Source of the DNA: Ascochyta rabiei
Lineage: Eukaryota > Ascomycota > Dothideomycetes > Pleosporales > Didymellaceae
Direction of reading: 5' to 3'
NCBI RefSeq assembly: GCF_004011695.2
Contig: NC_082415.1
Coordinates: 1,302,001 to 1,366,000 of the forward strand
Length of the DNA: 64,000 bases
Shown here: piece after piece, positions 1-11,068 of the stretch
How positions within the stretch are numbered: position 1 is the stretch's first letter
Layout of the letters: each line of letters opens with the position of its first letter
Program-made: the position numbers and the translations under genes
The notes under the pieces: model-generated
Database searches by the model: none
The model's input: the letters and a program-made list of their open reading frames with translations, nothing else
What the model was told of the DNA's origin: nothing

Positions 1-659
1 CCAGGGAGAAACTGGCGGGTGTGAGAGTCGGTGAAGAAGCCAGCAGGGTTGGCAACAATTTGACGGACGTGGAAGGCAGCGCCAGTATCAGCGCCGTCTG
101 TGCCGTTGATGCCAGTCTTGAAGGGCCCAGTTATGCAGCCAGTAGAGATGCGGCGCTCATCGGGGCCAGCAGGGTTGGGGAAGGCAATACGAGGAGGGCC
201 TGAGCGGCCCTTGACTGCCTCGTGGATATGTGTGGATGTCAGAGCTGCAGACCGGTACTCGCCGGTAACGCCGGAGAGGGTGATGTTCTGTTCATGTTAG
301 TCTGTGTACTGAGGTATTGTGCGGAGAAGAGAACGTACGTAGCAGATGGTGTTGTCGGCAATGTTGATGCCGTACTTGAAAAGACCCTTAGCGCCAGGCT
401 GGCCAGGAGCGGGAATTTGGGTGGTGTTGATGACCTGTTCGGGTGTGGCCTTCACGACGTACTCGGCGTCGAAGTAGAAGAGCTTCTCGTTCTTCTTCCA
501 GTCGTCGTTCTTCTGGTTCCACTTGTCGTCAAGGTCCTTCTTGCAGTCTTTGATATAGGTCTTCTTGTCGATGACCTTGTTGTGGGGCTCAGCGGTAGGA
601 GCAGCAACGGCAAGAGCCGCTGTCAGGATGGTGATGAAAGCGGGTGCGGAGAAGTACAT
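1..659 (-). CDS. Secreted CHRD-domain protein (3' end beyond window)
   Basis: The protein begins with a signal peptide (MYFSAPAFITILTAALAVAAP), so it is probably secreted or cell-wall associated. Exon 1 is 659..339 and ends at NTICY. A 51-nt intron (338..288, GTACGT donor, CTAACATGAACAG acceptor) joins in frame to exon 2 (287..1), which begins NITLSGVTGEYRSAAL. Exon 2 contains THIHEAVKGRSGPPRIAFPN and continues to the window edge, so the C-terminus is missing. The NITLSGV...THIHEA pattern is that of the CHRD (chordin-like) domain found in fungal surface proteins. No enzymatic role is known, and the identification rests on motif memory. It is transcribed towards the window start and has no obvious partner nearby. 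Confidence 0.75.
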
Positions 660-2503
660 CTTGGTTGTGTGTGTTTTGTTGTGTAGTGAAGGTTATTTTC
701 AGTGATCGAAAGAAATGAGAGTTGCAATGGCTGATGATGAGAATCCGGAGGTACTTTTTCTCTGCTTTATACAACAGCGGGCCCTCTCTACATGTTCCAT
801 GATCCCCACATACGCAGTCAGCATGAGTTCAACTACGTCGGTGTACCACGGCGTGACTTGGACGAACGTCGTAGGGTCTTGGTATCGTTGTTTAGTGCCT
901 TTGTGAGATCTGAACAGCTCGGAAGCCAAGACATCTGCTGTGATTTGTATTGAGACTCACAGTAGTAGATCTTAGTGAGTATTTCAGCGCGATGATTGCC
1001 ATCGGTAAGTGTCCAATGCGCGTAAGGCTGGTCTTGGGAGACCGCCCTGCCCGGACGGACGATCTCCATACCCACATGTGCAGCCAACGGGAGGATTACA
1101 GGGACTAAGTCTTGGAACCTCACCAAATCATAACAATGAATTGGGAACCAAAAATAATTTACCTTGGCCTTGGATGCAGACAACCCAGTCCTTCCAGGTG
1201 GGAAGCCTATTGAGCTTGTGTTATTCTAAGTCATGATCGCCTTCCAAGGTATCGCCTAGATGACTTGGTACGGATAGTAAGAGTTCCGTAGCGTCTGCTA
1301 CCCAGAAGCGCGAAGCCCTGACTTTTATCGAGTCCCAGACGAGACAAGCGCTGAAGCTATGTTGCCGCCTTTGGCCTTAACATGAATTTTGAAGTGGCTG
1401 TGTATGGGTGGACATGAGGTGGAGAGCCAGTAGCCTTGCTCTGATCCTCTTGGCAGGCCCGCATCCAGAGGAACCCTGTCCTGGGCTTCTGTCATTAGAG
1501 ACACCAAAGCTACAGGCGCGGGGAAGGCTTGGCTAGGCCTGGACTTCAACCCACACCACGGTTGAAAAGCAGACTTGCTGCAGGCGGCGCATACACCGTG
1601 GGAAAACGCGACAATGTTGAGATGATGTGTGCTGAGAGCCAAGTCTAACGAACAAAAAGCAGGCCGGCAGCTAGACAATCCTCATTTTCAATTCTCAAAG
1701 ACTGGTGATCTAATGACATCACCAACGCCTTGTCGGCCAAGACTTTTACAGACGGGCTATTGTCCGCACGAAACCACGGCAATCGGCAGCATGGCAAAGA
1801 TGTAGAGAGTTCGAATGCTGCTGCAAGGTGCAGCCTCATGATAGACGCTTGGTGAAGTAGGGATTTTGTGCTGTACCCAGGCAGGCCACCGTGACTGCAC
1901 TTACGTACATAGACCGCCATGAGTAAGTGAGTGATTCTTTATACACCAGGCGGCCGCTGAATCGTACAGTTCTGGGTGCCATGGTAGTACACTATTGTCG
2001 AAAGGTGTCTGGACAATTGCGACGTTGTAAATGAAGGTACCCGCGATCATGCCGACTATGGTAGTGTCCTCTGACGCGAGCGACCGTTTGCCCCTGCCCA
2101 GCAGGAGGCTGGAAACGTAACGTTAATCTCGCACTACCTTTGTAAATATGTTGGTTCGGAATCTGGTCTGTGCGTTTCTAGGTTGCAATCTTATAATTCA
2201 GCTTTCCAGTCTATTGATCGCAAACGTCGATAGCTAGCAGGCCAGGGGATGGTTCCATTCCGTCCTGTCACGGCTACCACAAGGGTTGTATTGAGTGTAT
2301 TGGGAAGACACCGACGATTCTTACAGCAATTCCACGTGTTCATTGGACTGAAGACGACGGACATGTTTTGCAAGATATGAGATGTGACAACTGACTGTCA
2401 GTACACCTGTCAGTTCTCATTCAATGAGAATTCAATCGTCAGCTTGTACATATTGAGAGCCTAACGACTGGTGACGAATAGCCCGCAGCACCAGCTCATC
2501 CTC
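660..2503. other. Intergenic, no supported gene
   Basis: This is the shared upstream side of the CHRD gene and the 3' side of the phosphatase gene. Short open frames on both strands lack domain signatures, signal peptides or convincing splice partners. I see no repeat or RNA gene. Confidence 0.5.
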
Positions 2504-4568
2504 TTACAGTACCTCCAAGTTGGCCTGGCTCACAAACCATGTGCCATTATTTGTATCAAGAGTGATGTTGTTCTGCACGACTTTTCCAAATTTAAGACTT
2601 CCACTTTCGACGACTCCTCCTGCCACAGGTCGTTGCAGCTTGTTCTCGCCAGCAAGGACGGTGAAATTCGCAATGGGGATCTCCCATCCGTTTCTGGTAA
2701 CAACAGTCGGCAGACCAAAGAAGTTTGCATCGACCTTGTCGTGGGTAAAGTGGAGCTCAAAGTATCCACGATAGTACAGGTCCTGCCATTGGAGCTCATC
2801 GTTCGCGTTTTGGATCCACGAAGAGTAGTTGTTTGCAGTAGCGAGACTGATGTTTGCACCGTATGGGCATGGCGAAGTCACAGCACTACCGGCGAACTCG
2901 ACACCAATGCTTCCGCTACCCGTGCTCTTGTTGTACTCCTTTTCGCCCAACCAGACAAGGTCGCTGACCCAGGAAGCGTGGCTGTCACCAGCAAGAAAGA
3001 TGTTGTTGTTGATGTTGTTGCTGTATAGGTGATTCAGAGTGCGGTTCCTGTTCGCTTGATATCCGTCCCAGGCGTCGTAGTTCAAAGGGTTATCGTTGCC
3101 ATAGGCCGCTGACTGGTTTACGCGTGAAAACACGATCTGCGAGCCTATCACTCGCCAGGTGGCACCGCGCTCAGCCGACTCTGAAAGACTTCTGTAGAAC
3201 CAGTTCTCTTGGCGGGAGCCCATGAGTGATCGTCCTGCGTCGTTGGAAATTTCGTGCACGTAGTCGGTATTCCAGTAAAGATCAGTTATTGAGCGGTCGT
3301 ACTGCCGAGTATCTAACATCGTTAAGTCGACTAGCTTGCCGATGGAGAACGAGCGCCAGATACGGAGATTGTCGTCCATGTCCACTTGCCTGATAGGCAT
3401 CCACTCGAAGTATGCGCGGACGGCATTCATCTTACGTTGATCTACAGCAACGCCTACACCATCTTTAATGAAAGAGTCCTCTGTGTTGTTCAACTCAGCC
3501 TGAAGGCGTCAGTATCCCACTTGAAAACATGCTGAGAGCCTAATTGTACTTACCATACCGTCACGGTAGGTGTTGTCTGCTACTTCGTGGTCATCCCATA
3601 CAGGGATCCAAGGAAACTTCTGATGACTCTCGACAAGATCCAAGTCGGTGCGATAGGTAGCCAGACGCTTGCGGTAGTCGTATAGACTGAAAATCTCGCG
3701 GTCGGGCAGAGGAATACGTCCCAGGCTGTTCCCCCAGCCATAGTAGCCGTTCTCGTATTCGTAGATATAATCACCGAGGAAAACTACGTAGTCCACTGAG
3801 TCCTGTAGGGTATAGTGTCAGCAGAAAGTACACACAAAATGCTGGCTAGGTGGCGAACCTTTCGGGCAACGTTGCCGTACGCATTGAAAAAGCCGAATGG
3901 GTAGTTCGCGCAACTGTAGACAGCGATTGAGACATTTGTGATGTCGTCGTCCGCGTTTGGTGTTGTTTTTGTTCGTCCGAGTGGACTCTTGTTGCTCGAG
4001 TTGCAGACGTTGAATTGGTAGTAATAAGTGTTGTACGGTTTCAGGTTTTTTGCTTCAACCTGGAATATTGTTAGTTCAATTTCCACCGGGCGATTGCTGT
4101 CTAGCTATGATCGTTGAGTATTCATCGTACCTTTACAGTAAAGTCGACGTCTGAGCTAGTGTAAACCTTGCCAGACTCCACCGTGCTGGTGAGATTCTGG
4201 TCTGACGCGACCTTGTACTCGACGCAGATTGGCGACTTTGATACGTGAACATATTTCTCGTTATCATGGTCGTAAAGTGAAGCATATCCAGAGACCGTCA
4301 AGTTCGACTGCGAGTTGTCACTCTGCGGCGCAACACGAGTCCACAATATGACGCTGTTCGGGTACGGGTCGCCAGACGCAACGCCGTGAGTAAAGTTCAA
4401 GGATGCGGTATCGTAGCTGGACTGTGGGTCGTTCCTCTTGACAACTCGATGGATGGAGATGCCGAGCCCGGGATGGTGCTCAGACGGGGAACGATAGTTC
4501 AGGTTCTTCGACCAGCTGGCAATGGCGGTCGACGCCAATGGCAGCAACGATAGAAGCTGAAGTTTCAT
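2504..4568 (-). CDS. PhoD-type alkaline phosphatase / phosphodiesterase, secreted
   Basis: This metallophosphoesterase likely hydrolyses phosphomono- or diesters outside the cell. Four exons (4568..4131, 4059..3859, 3802..3554, 3499..2504) join in frame to give 627 aa, a usual length for fungal PhoD proteins. Residues 1-17 form a signal peptide. The PhoD N-terminal block GVASGDPYPNSVILWTRVAP lies near residue 63. Metal-ligand motifs are FLGDYIYEY (about 222), WDDHE (about 283) and GDSHASW (about 465). Introns are 71, 56 and 54 nt. Donors are GTACGA, GTTCGC (weak) and GTAAGT. No frame break is visible. Metal use (Ca/Fe in characterised PhoD enzymes) is family knowledge, not visible here. Confidence 0.88.
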
Positions 4569-5696
4569 GATGGAGCTCGACTTCTAGGACAGCAGATAGC
4601 AGAACCGTGGTCAACCCAACCTACAGAGTAGAGCTACCGGCACGCTGGGCCTTTTGTAATCCTTCCAGAACTACAGAGTTTCTAAGCTCCGCGATGCTCC
4701 ATGAGCCGTTGCCCAGTCTGTTTTCCGCATCGACGCGTCATTTTTGCGGCAACGGGAGCATTATGAAGACTTCACGGATCACGATACCAATCAAATATCT
4801 CGGTTCTGGCACGGTGGGCCAGGTTGCTAGAGTTAAAGCCGGGGCGACAGCTGCGCAGACTGGAGACGAAAGCGTCCCGTCAATCCACCAGCGGAGATAA
4901 CTCAATCCTGATTTGCTGTGGATCAAGACCTCTTCGGCTATGGCTCGAACGCGCATAGTCGTTGTGGGGGGGGGGTTCCTGGAATCAGCAAGAAACGTGG
5001 ACCGAAGGCTCCAACTTCATTGGTAGATGACAACGCGGGACGAAGAGCTTGACAATGCTTCTGCCTGCATGAAAGAGGAAGGTGCGAAAAGTGTGCAATT
5101 AGGTAAACAAGAGTAGGCCGAGGGAGCCTTATTCACAAAGCTTTTGGCTCCTTGCTCGCAAAGTTTCGCGATGCCAGGTTCGTTATTGATATTCTTTGCC
5201 AAGCTTTACGTCATCCTTCATTTCAACAGTGAGCGAGAGCTCTAGTCTTTGCAGCAATGCCCATGATATCGACTCACCTCGCAACAACGGCAATTGCAGC
5301 CATATACAAATCGAAGCTGACCCTCCTGCTCTGTTGTGTTGATAGCTAGTCTCAGCATGTCTAGCGTCGCGATACAGTGCGTAAACCTGGTCCGTGTGCA
5401 TGTCATACCCAGAGAGAGCGAATCAACGGCAGAACTGTGAGCCACAGGAGGCATTATGATCTGTCTGCATCGTTCGGATGATTGAGACAAAGAGTAAAAA
5501 ATAATCTACCAAAGTCTTCAAGAAGCCTGCTTCAACAAAGTCAGAAAGCACGTTCCATCAGCTACATACTTCCGTCACCCGAAGATTCAGGCCCCCATAT
5601 CCACTTCATCTCCTGGCCCGCTCACACGCCTTCCAAAACCCTTGGAAATCTTCAGGTCGCATCACACGAACACTAACGCTTCAGGTTCAAGACATC
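4569..5696. other. Intergenic between divergent phosphatase and monooxygenase genes
   Basis: This roughly 1.1-kb divergent promoter region has no supported gene. A run of nine G residues lies near 4966. Small open frames have no recognisable features. Confidence 0.5.
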
Positions 5697-6956
5697 ATGT
5701 CACATCCCAAAATCGCTATCATAGGCGCAGGGCCTGGAGGATGCATGCTCGCGCGCCTGCTGCACCAGTCCTCAATCTTATGTACTATCTTCGAAGGGGA
5801 GACCTCTATCAACTATCGCTCTCAAGGCGGAACCCTCGATCTTCGAAATACCACAGGCCTCGCAGCTGTCAAAGCTGCCGGACTCTGGGAGCAGTTTCAA
5901 CAACACGCACGCTATGATGGCGAGAGTCTCTTAGTAACTGACAAGACCCTGACTACGTGGGTGCGTCGAAAGCCAGGCAGCAAAGACGATCATAGCAAGC
6001 TGCAAGAAGCGCCAGAGATCGATCGCGCAGTGCTAAGAAAGATGTTGATCGAGAGCGTGCCCGCTGAATGCGTGAGGTGGGGATGGAAGCTCGCCTCTGT
6101 AAGAGAGACAGCCTCTTCGGGTCTGGAATTGTGTTTCGCCAACGGTGAAGTGATATCTGGATTCGATTTAATCGTCGGGGCAGAAGGGGCATGGAGCAAG
6201 ACACGAACCCTGCTCTCGCCCGACAAACCACATTATTCAGGTCTTGGGGGTTGGAGCATGCAGATCTCAGATGCGGAAGTGGTTGCACCGGAGGCGTATA
6301 CCTTTGTGAACCGTGGCAGTATCTTTTCGTACAGTGACGGGAAAGGAGTGGTTAGCCAGCAACTTGGTGACGGAAGCATCAACGTCTCCTACTATGGACC
6401 ATACCCTGAGGACTTTACCGAAAAATGCGGGTTTGATGCGGAAAACCTAAGCATTGCAAAGCGACACATGTTGAAAGAGCTGGAAGAGTGGGCACCTCAG
6501 CTGAGGAACCTAGTTGAATCTGCAAACGATCGACTCGTCTGGCGCAGTCTCTACGAACTACCCGTCGGTTGGACGTGGCCACACAAGAAAGGCATCACGC
6601 TTCTAGGTGATGCGGCACATGTTATGACGCCATTCAGCGGGATTGGAGTGAACGCTGCATTCCACGATGCGGTGGAACTTGCGAAGCAAATTCTCGCATT
6701 CACTACATCAGAGGAACCCATGGACCTAGATGGCTACATTGTACGCTACGAGAAGAAAATGCTTGAGCACGCACATCGAGCTCAAGCTCACACCGAGGGT
6801 TCAAAGACAGATATGCTCCTAACACCTGGCGCGCCACGAACTACCATTGAGTCATGGGTCCTGAGGCATATCAAGGAAAGTGCTCCAGCTTGGGCGCACC
6901 CACTTCTGACTGTCCTCGTGTACGCAGGCTATTGGGTGTATAAATGGTTCGTTTGA
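5697..6956 (+). CDS. TetX-like FAD-dependent monooxygenase
   Basis: This single-exon protein of 419 aa belongs to the PHBH-fold class A flavoprotein monooxygenases, which use FAD and NAD(P)H to hydroxylate small organic molecules. The N-terminal Rossmann motif GAGPGG is at residues 10-15. Next comes an Arg-containing substrate/FAD segment (YRSQGGTLDL), then a DG-like segment (GFDLIVGAEGAWSKTR). The second FAD motif is GDAAHVMTPFSGIGVNAAF near residue 304. The C-terminus is hydrophobic (LLTVLVYAGYWVYKWFV) and could be a membrane tail. The start ATG follows GACATC and opens directly into the FAD motif, as expected. The substrate cannot be told from sequence. A role in detoxifying aromatics or drugs is possible. 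Confidence 0.88.
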   Translation: MSHPKIAIIGAGPGGCMLARLLHQSSILCTIFEGETSINYRSQGGTLDLRNTTGLAAVKAAGLWEQFQQHARYDGESLLVTDKTLTTWVRRKPGSKDDHSKLQEAPEIDRAVLRKMLIESVPAECVRWGWKLASVRETASSGLELCFANGEVISGFDLIVGAEGAWSKTRTLLSPDKPHYSGLGGWSMQISDAEVVAPEAYTFVNRGSIFSYSDGKGVVSQQLGDGSINVSYYGPYPEDFTEKCGFDAENLSIAKRHMLKELEEWAPQLRNLVESANDRLVWRSLYELPVGWTWPHKKGITLLGDAAHVMTPFSGIGVNAAFHDAVELAKQILAFTTSEEPMDLDGYIVRYEKKMLEHAHRAQAHTEGSKTDMLLTPGAPRTTIESWVLRHIKESAPAWAHPLLTVLVYAGYWVYKWFV

Positions 6957-7645
6957 GTATGGATGTCAAGTTCACACAGGTGGTAGGGGTGGGGTTACTC
7001 TATGTCGATTCTTCATCTCCCATCTCGTTTATTTTCAAGTAGGTTCGAACTATTGCTGGTTCCAAGTGGTCAAGATCCTTACCCCTAATTAGATTTCGAC
7101 TCTAGTTCAAGATCAATTTGTCTAAGGCACCGCATTTTGGAATATTAGCTAGTAGCAGCTAAATGTAGCGAAGGGTATAGCAACGTGGTCCCAACAGTTG
7201 TCTTCTCTAGTGTATCTTTGAACCCAGTGGCTTGGACTCCTCTCTCGATCTGATCTGAATGTTCCATAGGCGGAGTGAAAGCCTCGATAATGAGCCAATA
7301 GAAGCACCCCGGAGAACAATAGCAACGCTAGATCTTCGTACCCCACAATCCAGACATCCAGACCGCGGATCAAGACCTTGAAGTCGTAAGAATGGGGAGC
7401 TCTTTGATAGGCTCTAGACCTTGACAAATGCATCGCAGGAAATGGAATTGACAACATCGCGCTCGAGATGCGCAACCAATGCGCCTGCCTTTTCGGCCCC
7501 AGATCTGCAATCTATTGTGGGGTATAAACATATAAGTACACATTTCTACCCGAGGGCAGGCAAAGTACGAAGCACCTCACTGGAAACCGCAGGAACTGTT
7601 CTCATCTCAAATCACGTTATCACCCTGCCGACACTAAACATCACT
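6957..7645. other. Intergenic, no supported gene
   Basis: This stretch holds the 3' flank of the monooxygenase and the promoter of the GFA-like gene. A TATA-like ATATAAG lies at about 7528. Nothing else is supported. Confidence 0.45.
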
Positions 7646-8121
7646 ATGTCTAAAAGCACCGGTTCATGCCTATGCGGCAAAGTAACCTACGAGGTCGAAG
7701 GCGGGCCCTTGAACAAGGCACGTACTACCATCCGCCTTTCTTCTCATCCCAGGCCAGCTGACTTACTCAACTTCCACAGGCGCTCTGTCACTGCAACCAA
7801 TGCCAAAAGAACAGCGGTAGCGCCTACACTACGAACATTGTAGTTAGCAACGACTTCTTCAAGTCTACCGGCAAGACAAAGTCCTATTCGACAAAGGCAG
7901 AGTCTGGCCGCGTTGTCACATTCGTCTTCTGCCCGGAATGCGGCTCCCCCTTGTGGCGCGAGGGCGACATGGCGCCGGATGCGAAGGTGGTTAGAGCGGG
8001 TACCCTGGATGAGGCGAGTGCGAGGAACGACGCGAATCCGCTGGCCGAGGTGTACACGGAAAACAGGGCTGAGTGGTTGAAGGAGCAAGTGGACACTAAG
8101 CAGTTTCCTAAGATGTTCTGA
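7646..8121 (+). CDS. GFA/CENP-V family zinc protein with a GC-AG intron
   Basis: Two exons (7646..7717, 7780..8121) give 137 aa. The zinc ligands of the GFA (glutathione-dependent formaldehyde-activating)/CENP-V fold are all present: CLCGK in exon 1, then ALCHCNQCQKNSGS and FCPECGSPLW in exon 2. Joining them in frame needs a 62-nt intron with a GC donor (AAG|GCACGT) and a CCACAG acceptor at 7779. The nearby GT at 7722 would leave the wrong phase. Reading through instead ends in an unrelated frame and loses the CHCNQC ligands. Fungal members are mostly uncharacterised small zinc proteins, so formaldehyde metabolism should not be assumed. Confidence 0.82.
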
Positions 8122-8393
8122 ATGGACGAAATGTTGGGGATCTGAGTTTAGCGATGGTTGCATGGTCACTGCGGGACATTGAGTAGTTGCGTGGCTGTGG
8201 AGTTGAGATTGTCAGTCGCTGTGTCGAGCAGATTGCTTGCGGATTAGTGCCGATTGTTTGTAGAGAAAGGCAAAGGAACTTCGTTAGTAAATGGAGCATG
8301 TTGCCAGAGAATCTAGCTCTACCTGCTGTGATCACGACTTTAGCAAAGTCCGAAGATTGAAGTTCAAACATAGCACTGTGGCCATAGAAGCTA

Positions 8394-9678
8394 TCATTTC
8401 CAAGCGATCTTCACATACTCCTGAACATCAGCCCACAGAGTCTCTGGTCGCTCCAATGCGGCAAAGTGACCACCTTTATCATGGCTCTTAAAAAACACCA
8501 GATCTCCCGTCTTGGCCGCCCAAGCTTGTGGAGTGGGGCAGAGTTCGTAAGGAAAGTACGAGTATCCGATCGGTTTGTTCACATACTCCGTTTTCTTCTC
8601 CTGCCGATACATGTAGATTGATGTTGGGAAACAGTCCGTGAGCCAGTATAGCGTGATGTCGGAGAGGATAGTGTTCAGTGACGGGGTCGTCTGGGGGTCG
8701 CTCCAAGCGAGGAACTTCTCCTAATGTTGATCAGTAATATCTTTGGATACAAACAGCTTGTTTGACTTACTCCAATCCAAGCGAGCTGCGCGATAGGCGA
8801 GCTTGCTATTGCAAACCCAATTGTCGCGGGCTTCGTCCCGTGCTCCATCGCATACGCCATGCCCTTGGCGAAGAACTTCTCCATACGTTTCAATCCCTTT
8901 TCCTCCTGCTCAGTAAGCTTGTCGTCGTCACTAGCATTCTCTTGGATTCCGGTAATCAGCATGAGATTCAGATGCATGCCCTTACACTCGTCGTACGTTG
9001 CTGCTAACACACGGGACACCATGCTTCCAATGTCACCGCCCTGAACAAGGTACCCACTCGAACCAAACCCGAGAGAGAGCATAAGCTTGTGGATAACCCG
9101 TGCAATATCTATAGTGGACCAGTCTTTGTCGTGGGGCGGATCTGAGGACAGAGTAAATCCTGGGAGTGAAGGTACGATGATGTGGTACGGAAGGTCATCC
9201 GGCGTATGCCTCTGCTGCAAGAGTTCCATGAGAGGCACAAACTCGAGGAAAGACCCGGGCCATCCATGAAGGAAAGCAATGGGGACTGCGTCCGATCTGG
9301 ATGAAAACAGTGCAGCGAAGTGGACTTCGTAGCTGTTGCCATCATCGTCTTTGATCACAGTCTTGTAGTTGGGCAGAGCGTTGATGCGATCTTCTTCTTT
9401 TCGCCTGCACAGGGTCAGATTTTTGGATCCTCGCATAGAACTGTGGCATACCAGTCGAAGTTTTCCTGCCAATACTTCTTCGAGTCTACCATCCATTTGC
9501 GTGTTACGCCAAACTCTCCGTCTTCTCGCTGGTTCTCATATGTCTCTTTCGCGATGGGGCTCAGATTCAGTAAAGTTTTGAAGTCTTGAAGCTTCCCATC
9601 CTCGATATGCAGCTCAAATGGTGTGGGCTTCTGGCTTGCGCCTGCTGGCACGTTGCTGAACAGCTTCGATGGCGTCAT
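8394..9678 (-). CDS. Epoxide hydrolase, EHN-type alpha/beta hydrolase
   Basis: Three exons (9678..9452, 9404..8771, 8720..8394) give 395 aa. Introns are 47 nt (GTATGC donor) and 50 nt (GTAAGT donor). The first 75 codons form the epoxide-hydrolase N-terminal (EHN) region with KYWQENFDWRKEEDRINALP across the first junction. The catalytic core shows HGWPGS (oxyanion hole), VQGGDIGSMVSR (nucleophilic Asp) and a late GGHFAALERPE (catalytic His). The reaction is hydrolysis of epoxides to diols, in the microsomal-type family. A GTG lies 18 nt upstream in the same frame, but the ATG at 9678 (MTPSKLF) is the sensible start. The gene is tail-to-tail with the GFA-like gene. Confidence 0.88.
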
Positions 9679-10060
9679 GTTCGCGTAGTGTAACACAGGT
9701 TGATGTGGCTTATGCGTGCGGGGTTCTTCATAGTTTACAGGTTTTATGTATATTTTTGAAAGGTTTATAGGGGAACGCGAAGATTACAAATGCACAAGAG
9801 ACGTTGTGTGGTTGTGACAGTTTACACGCGTGTACTCTGCATGTGGCAAGCGCTGATTGGTGGCTGATATACTGCAAACGCACGACGGACCGACCGCCTC
9901 AATTGGTATTCAATAGCGGAGAGGTTCAAGAGAATTCGTCAACTTTTCTCTTGATACGACCGCTGGTAAGCATAAGATGCACAAAAGCGCGGTAGTATAA
10001 AATGCAGAAAATGAAGCCCTTGACACAAGGCAAAGTGCCATCGTGATGATATGCACACAA

Positions 10061-10226
10061 CATGCGGTCAGAGTTGTCAACAGACAAAATTGATCGACGT
10101 TTTGATTCGTGAACAGACCAACCGCTGGGACTTGCACAGCTCCACGGACAGCGGTATGCAACGTGCACGCCCAAAATGGTATCAAACAGGCGATCAATTT
10201 TGTTTGTTGACAACTCTGCATGCGGT
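10061..10226. mobile_element. 150-bp hAT-type MITE with 8-bp target-site duplication
   Basis: The element proper is 10069-10218. Its ends are inverted repeats of 28 bp starting CAGAGTTGTCAACA and ending ATTGATCG, with 27 of 28 positions matching (10069-10096 against 10191-10218). An exact 8-bp direct repeat, CATGCGGT, flanks it at 10061-10068 and 10219-10226. An 8-bp duplication and CAG-type ends are the hallmarks of the hAT superfamily. The 94-bp interior has no coding capacity, so it is a non-autonomous copy. Partial inner pairing (GATCG...TTTGAT) suggests the whole element could fold into a hairpin. Confidence 0.82.
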
Positions 10227-10649
10227 TGTCGACGTCCTATGAGGACAAACGCAATGTCTTTGCGGCGTCGTCGGTATTACGGGCTTCTGTGAGAATGCTC
10301 GGTTCTGTCTCTGTCTCCGCTTAGGCATCAGGAAGGTAGTCCACGCCATCATCAACGCTGACGTTGTTGTTGGAAACGTCGGGACCAGCACAAAGACAAA
10401 TGAGTCGAGGCCAAGAGTTCCAAACGGGGTTTTCGGTGGAGACGTGTTTAATTTCACTGAACGACAGGTTGCTGCTATTGTTTGCGCCAAAACAGACAGC
10501 TTGCTGTACTGTTGCCAGTACATATGGCGAAGTAGACCCTCAAGAGGATCGGGACGGGCGTCTTGGCTGTCCCGATGACATCCTCTAGTCGTGGAGAATA
10601 CGACACAACTGAACTGTATCTTCGAGTACTCCAGTCACCGCCGTTGCTG

Positions 10650-10650
<1 letters not shown>

Positions 10651-10695
<45 letters not shown>
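10651..10695. repeat. (CGT)15 trinucleotide microsatellite
   Basis: Fifteen perfect CGT units. Read on the minus strand it would encode Asp repeats, but no credible gene surrounds it. Confidence 0.9.
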
Positions 10696-11068
10696 TGTGT
10701 GCACGTTTGCTCCGTTTCACTGCAGACATCGAGTAAGCGATCAACCAAGACCAATCAAGACCAGTCGATACCAGTCGACACCAATTGAGAGTAGGCTTAC
10801 CAAACTGAACCGTGTATCGTATCCTCATGAGCGGCGCGTTATAAAATTTATTGATTGTCTCCTTGAATTGTGGGACGCGGTTGTCCCATTAGCGCGACGG
10901 GCCATTGTCTTCGGTGACCGCTGTCCACCAGACAATCGATGGACTGGAGTAATTAGAACGAGAGGTCGGATGAACGACGCCTCAGTCCGTTCCAAAAAAT
11001 CTACACTATTAACGAGAATGAGTGCGTGCGACAAGCAAGCCCTCGTAGTTGGGGGGGATAGCACGACT

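Noticed and set aside
7036..7052. GGTTCGAAC, resembling a tRNA T-loop
   Set aside because: No pairing acceptor stem, D arm or anticodon arm can be built around it.
10475..10828. Minus-strand frame with 14 consecutive Asp
   Set aside because: The Asp run is the (CGT)15 microsatellite; the flanks show no domain or neighbours in frame.
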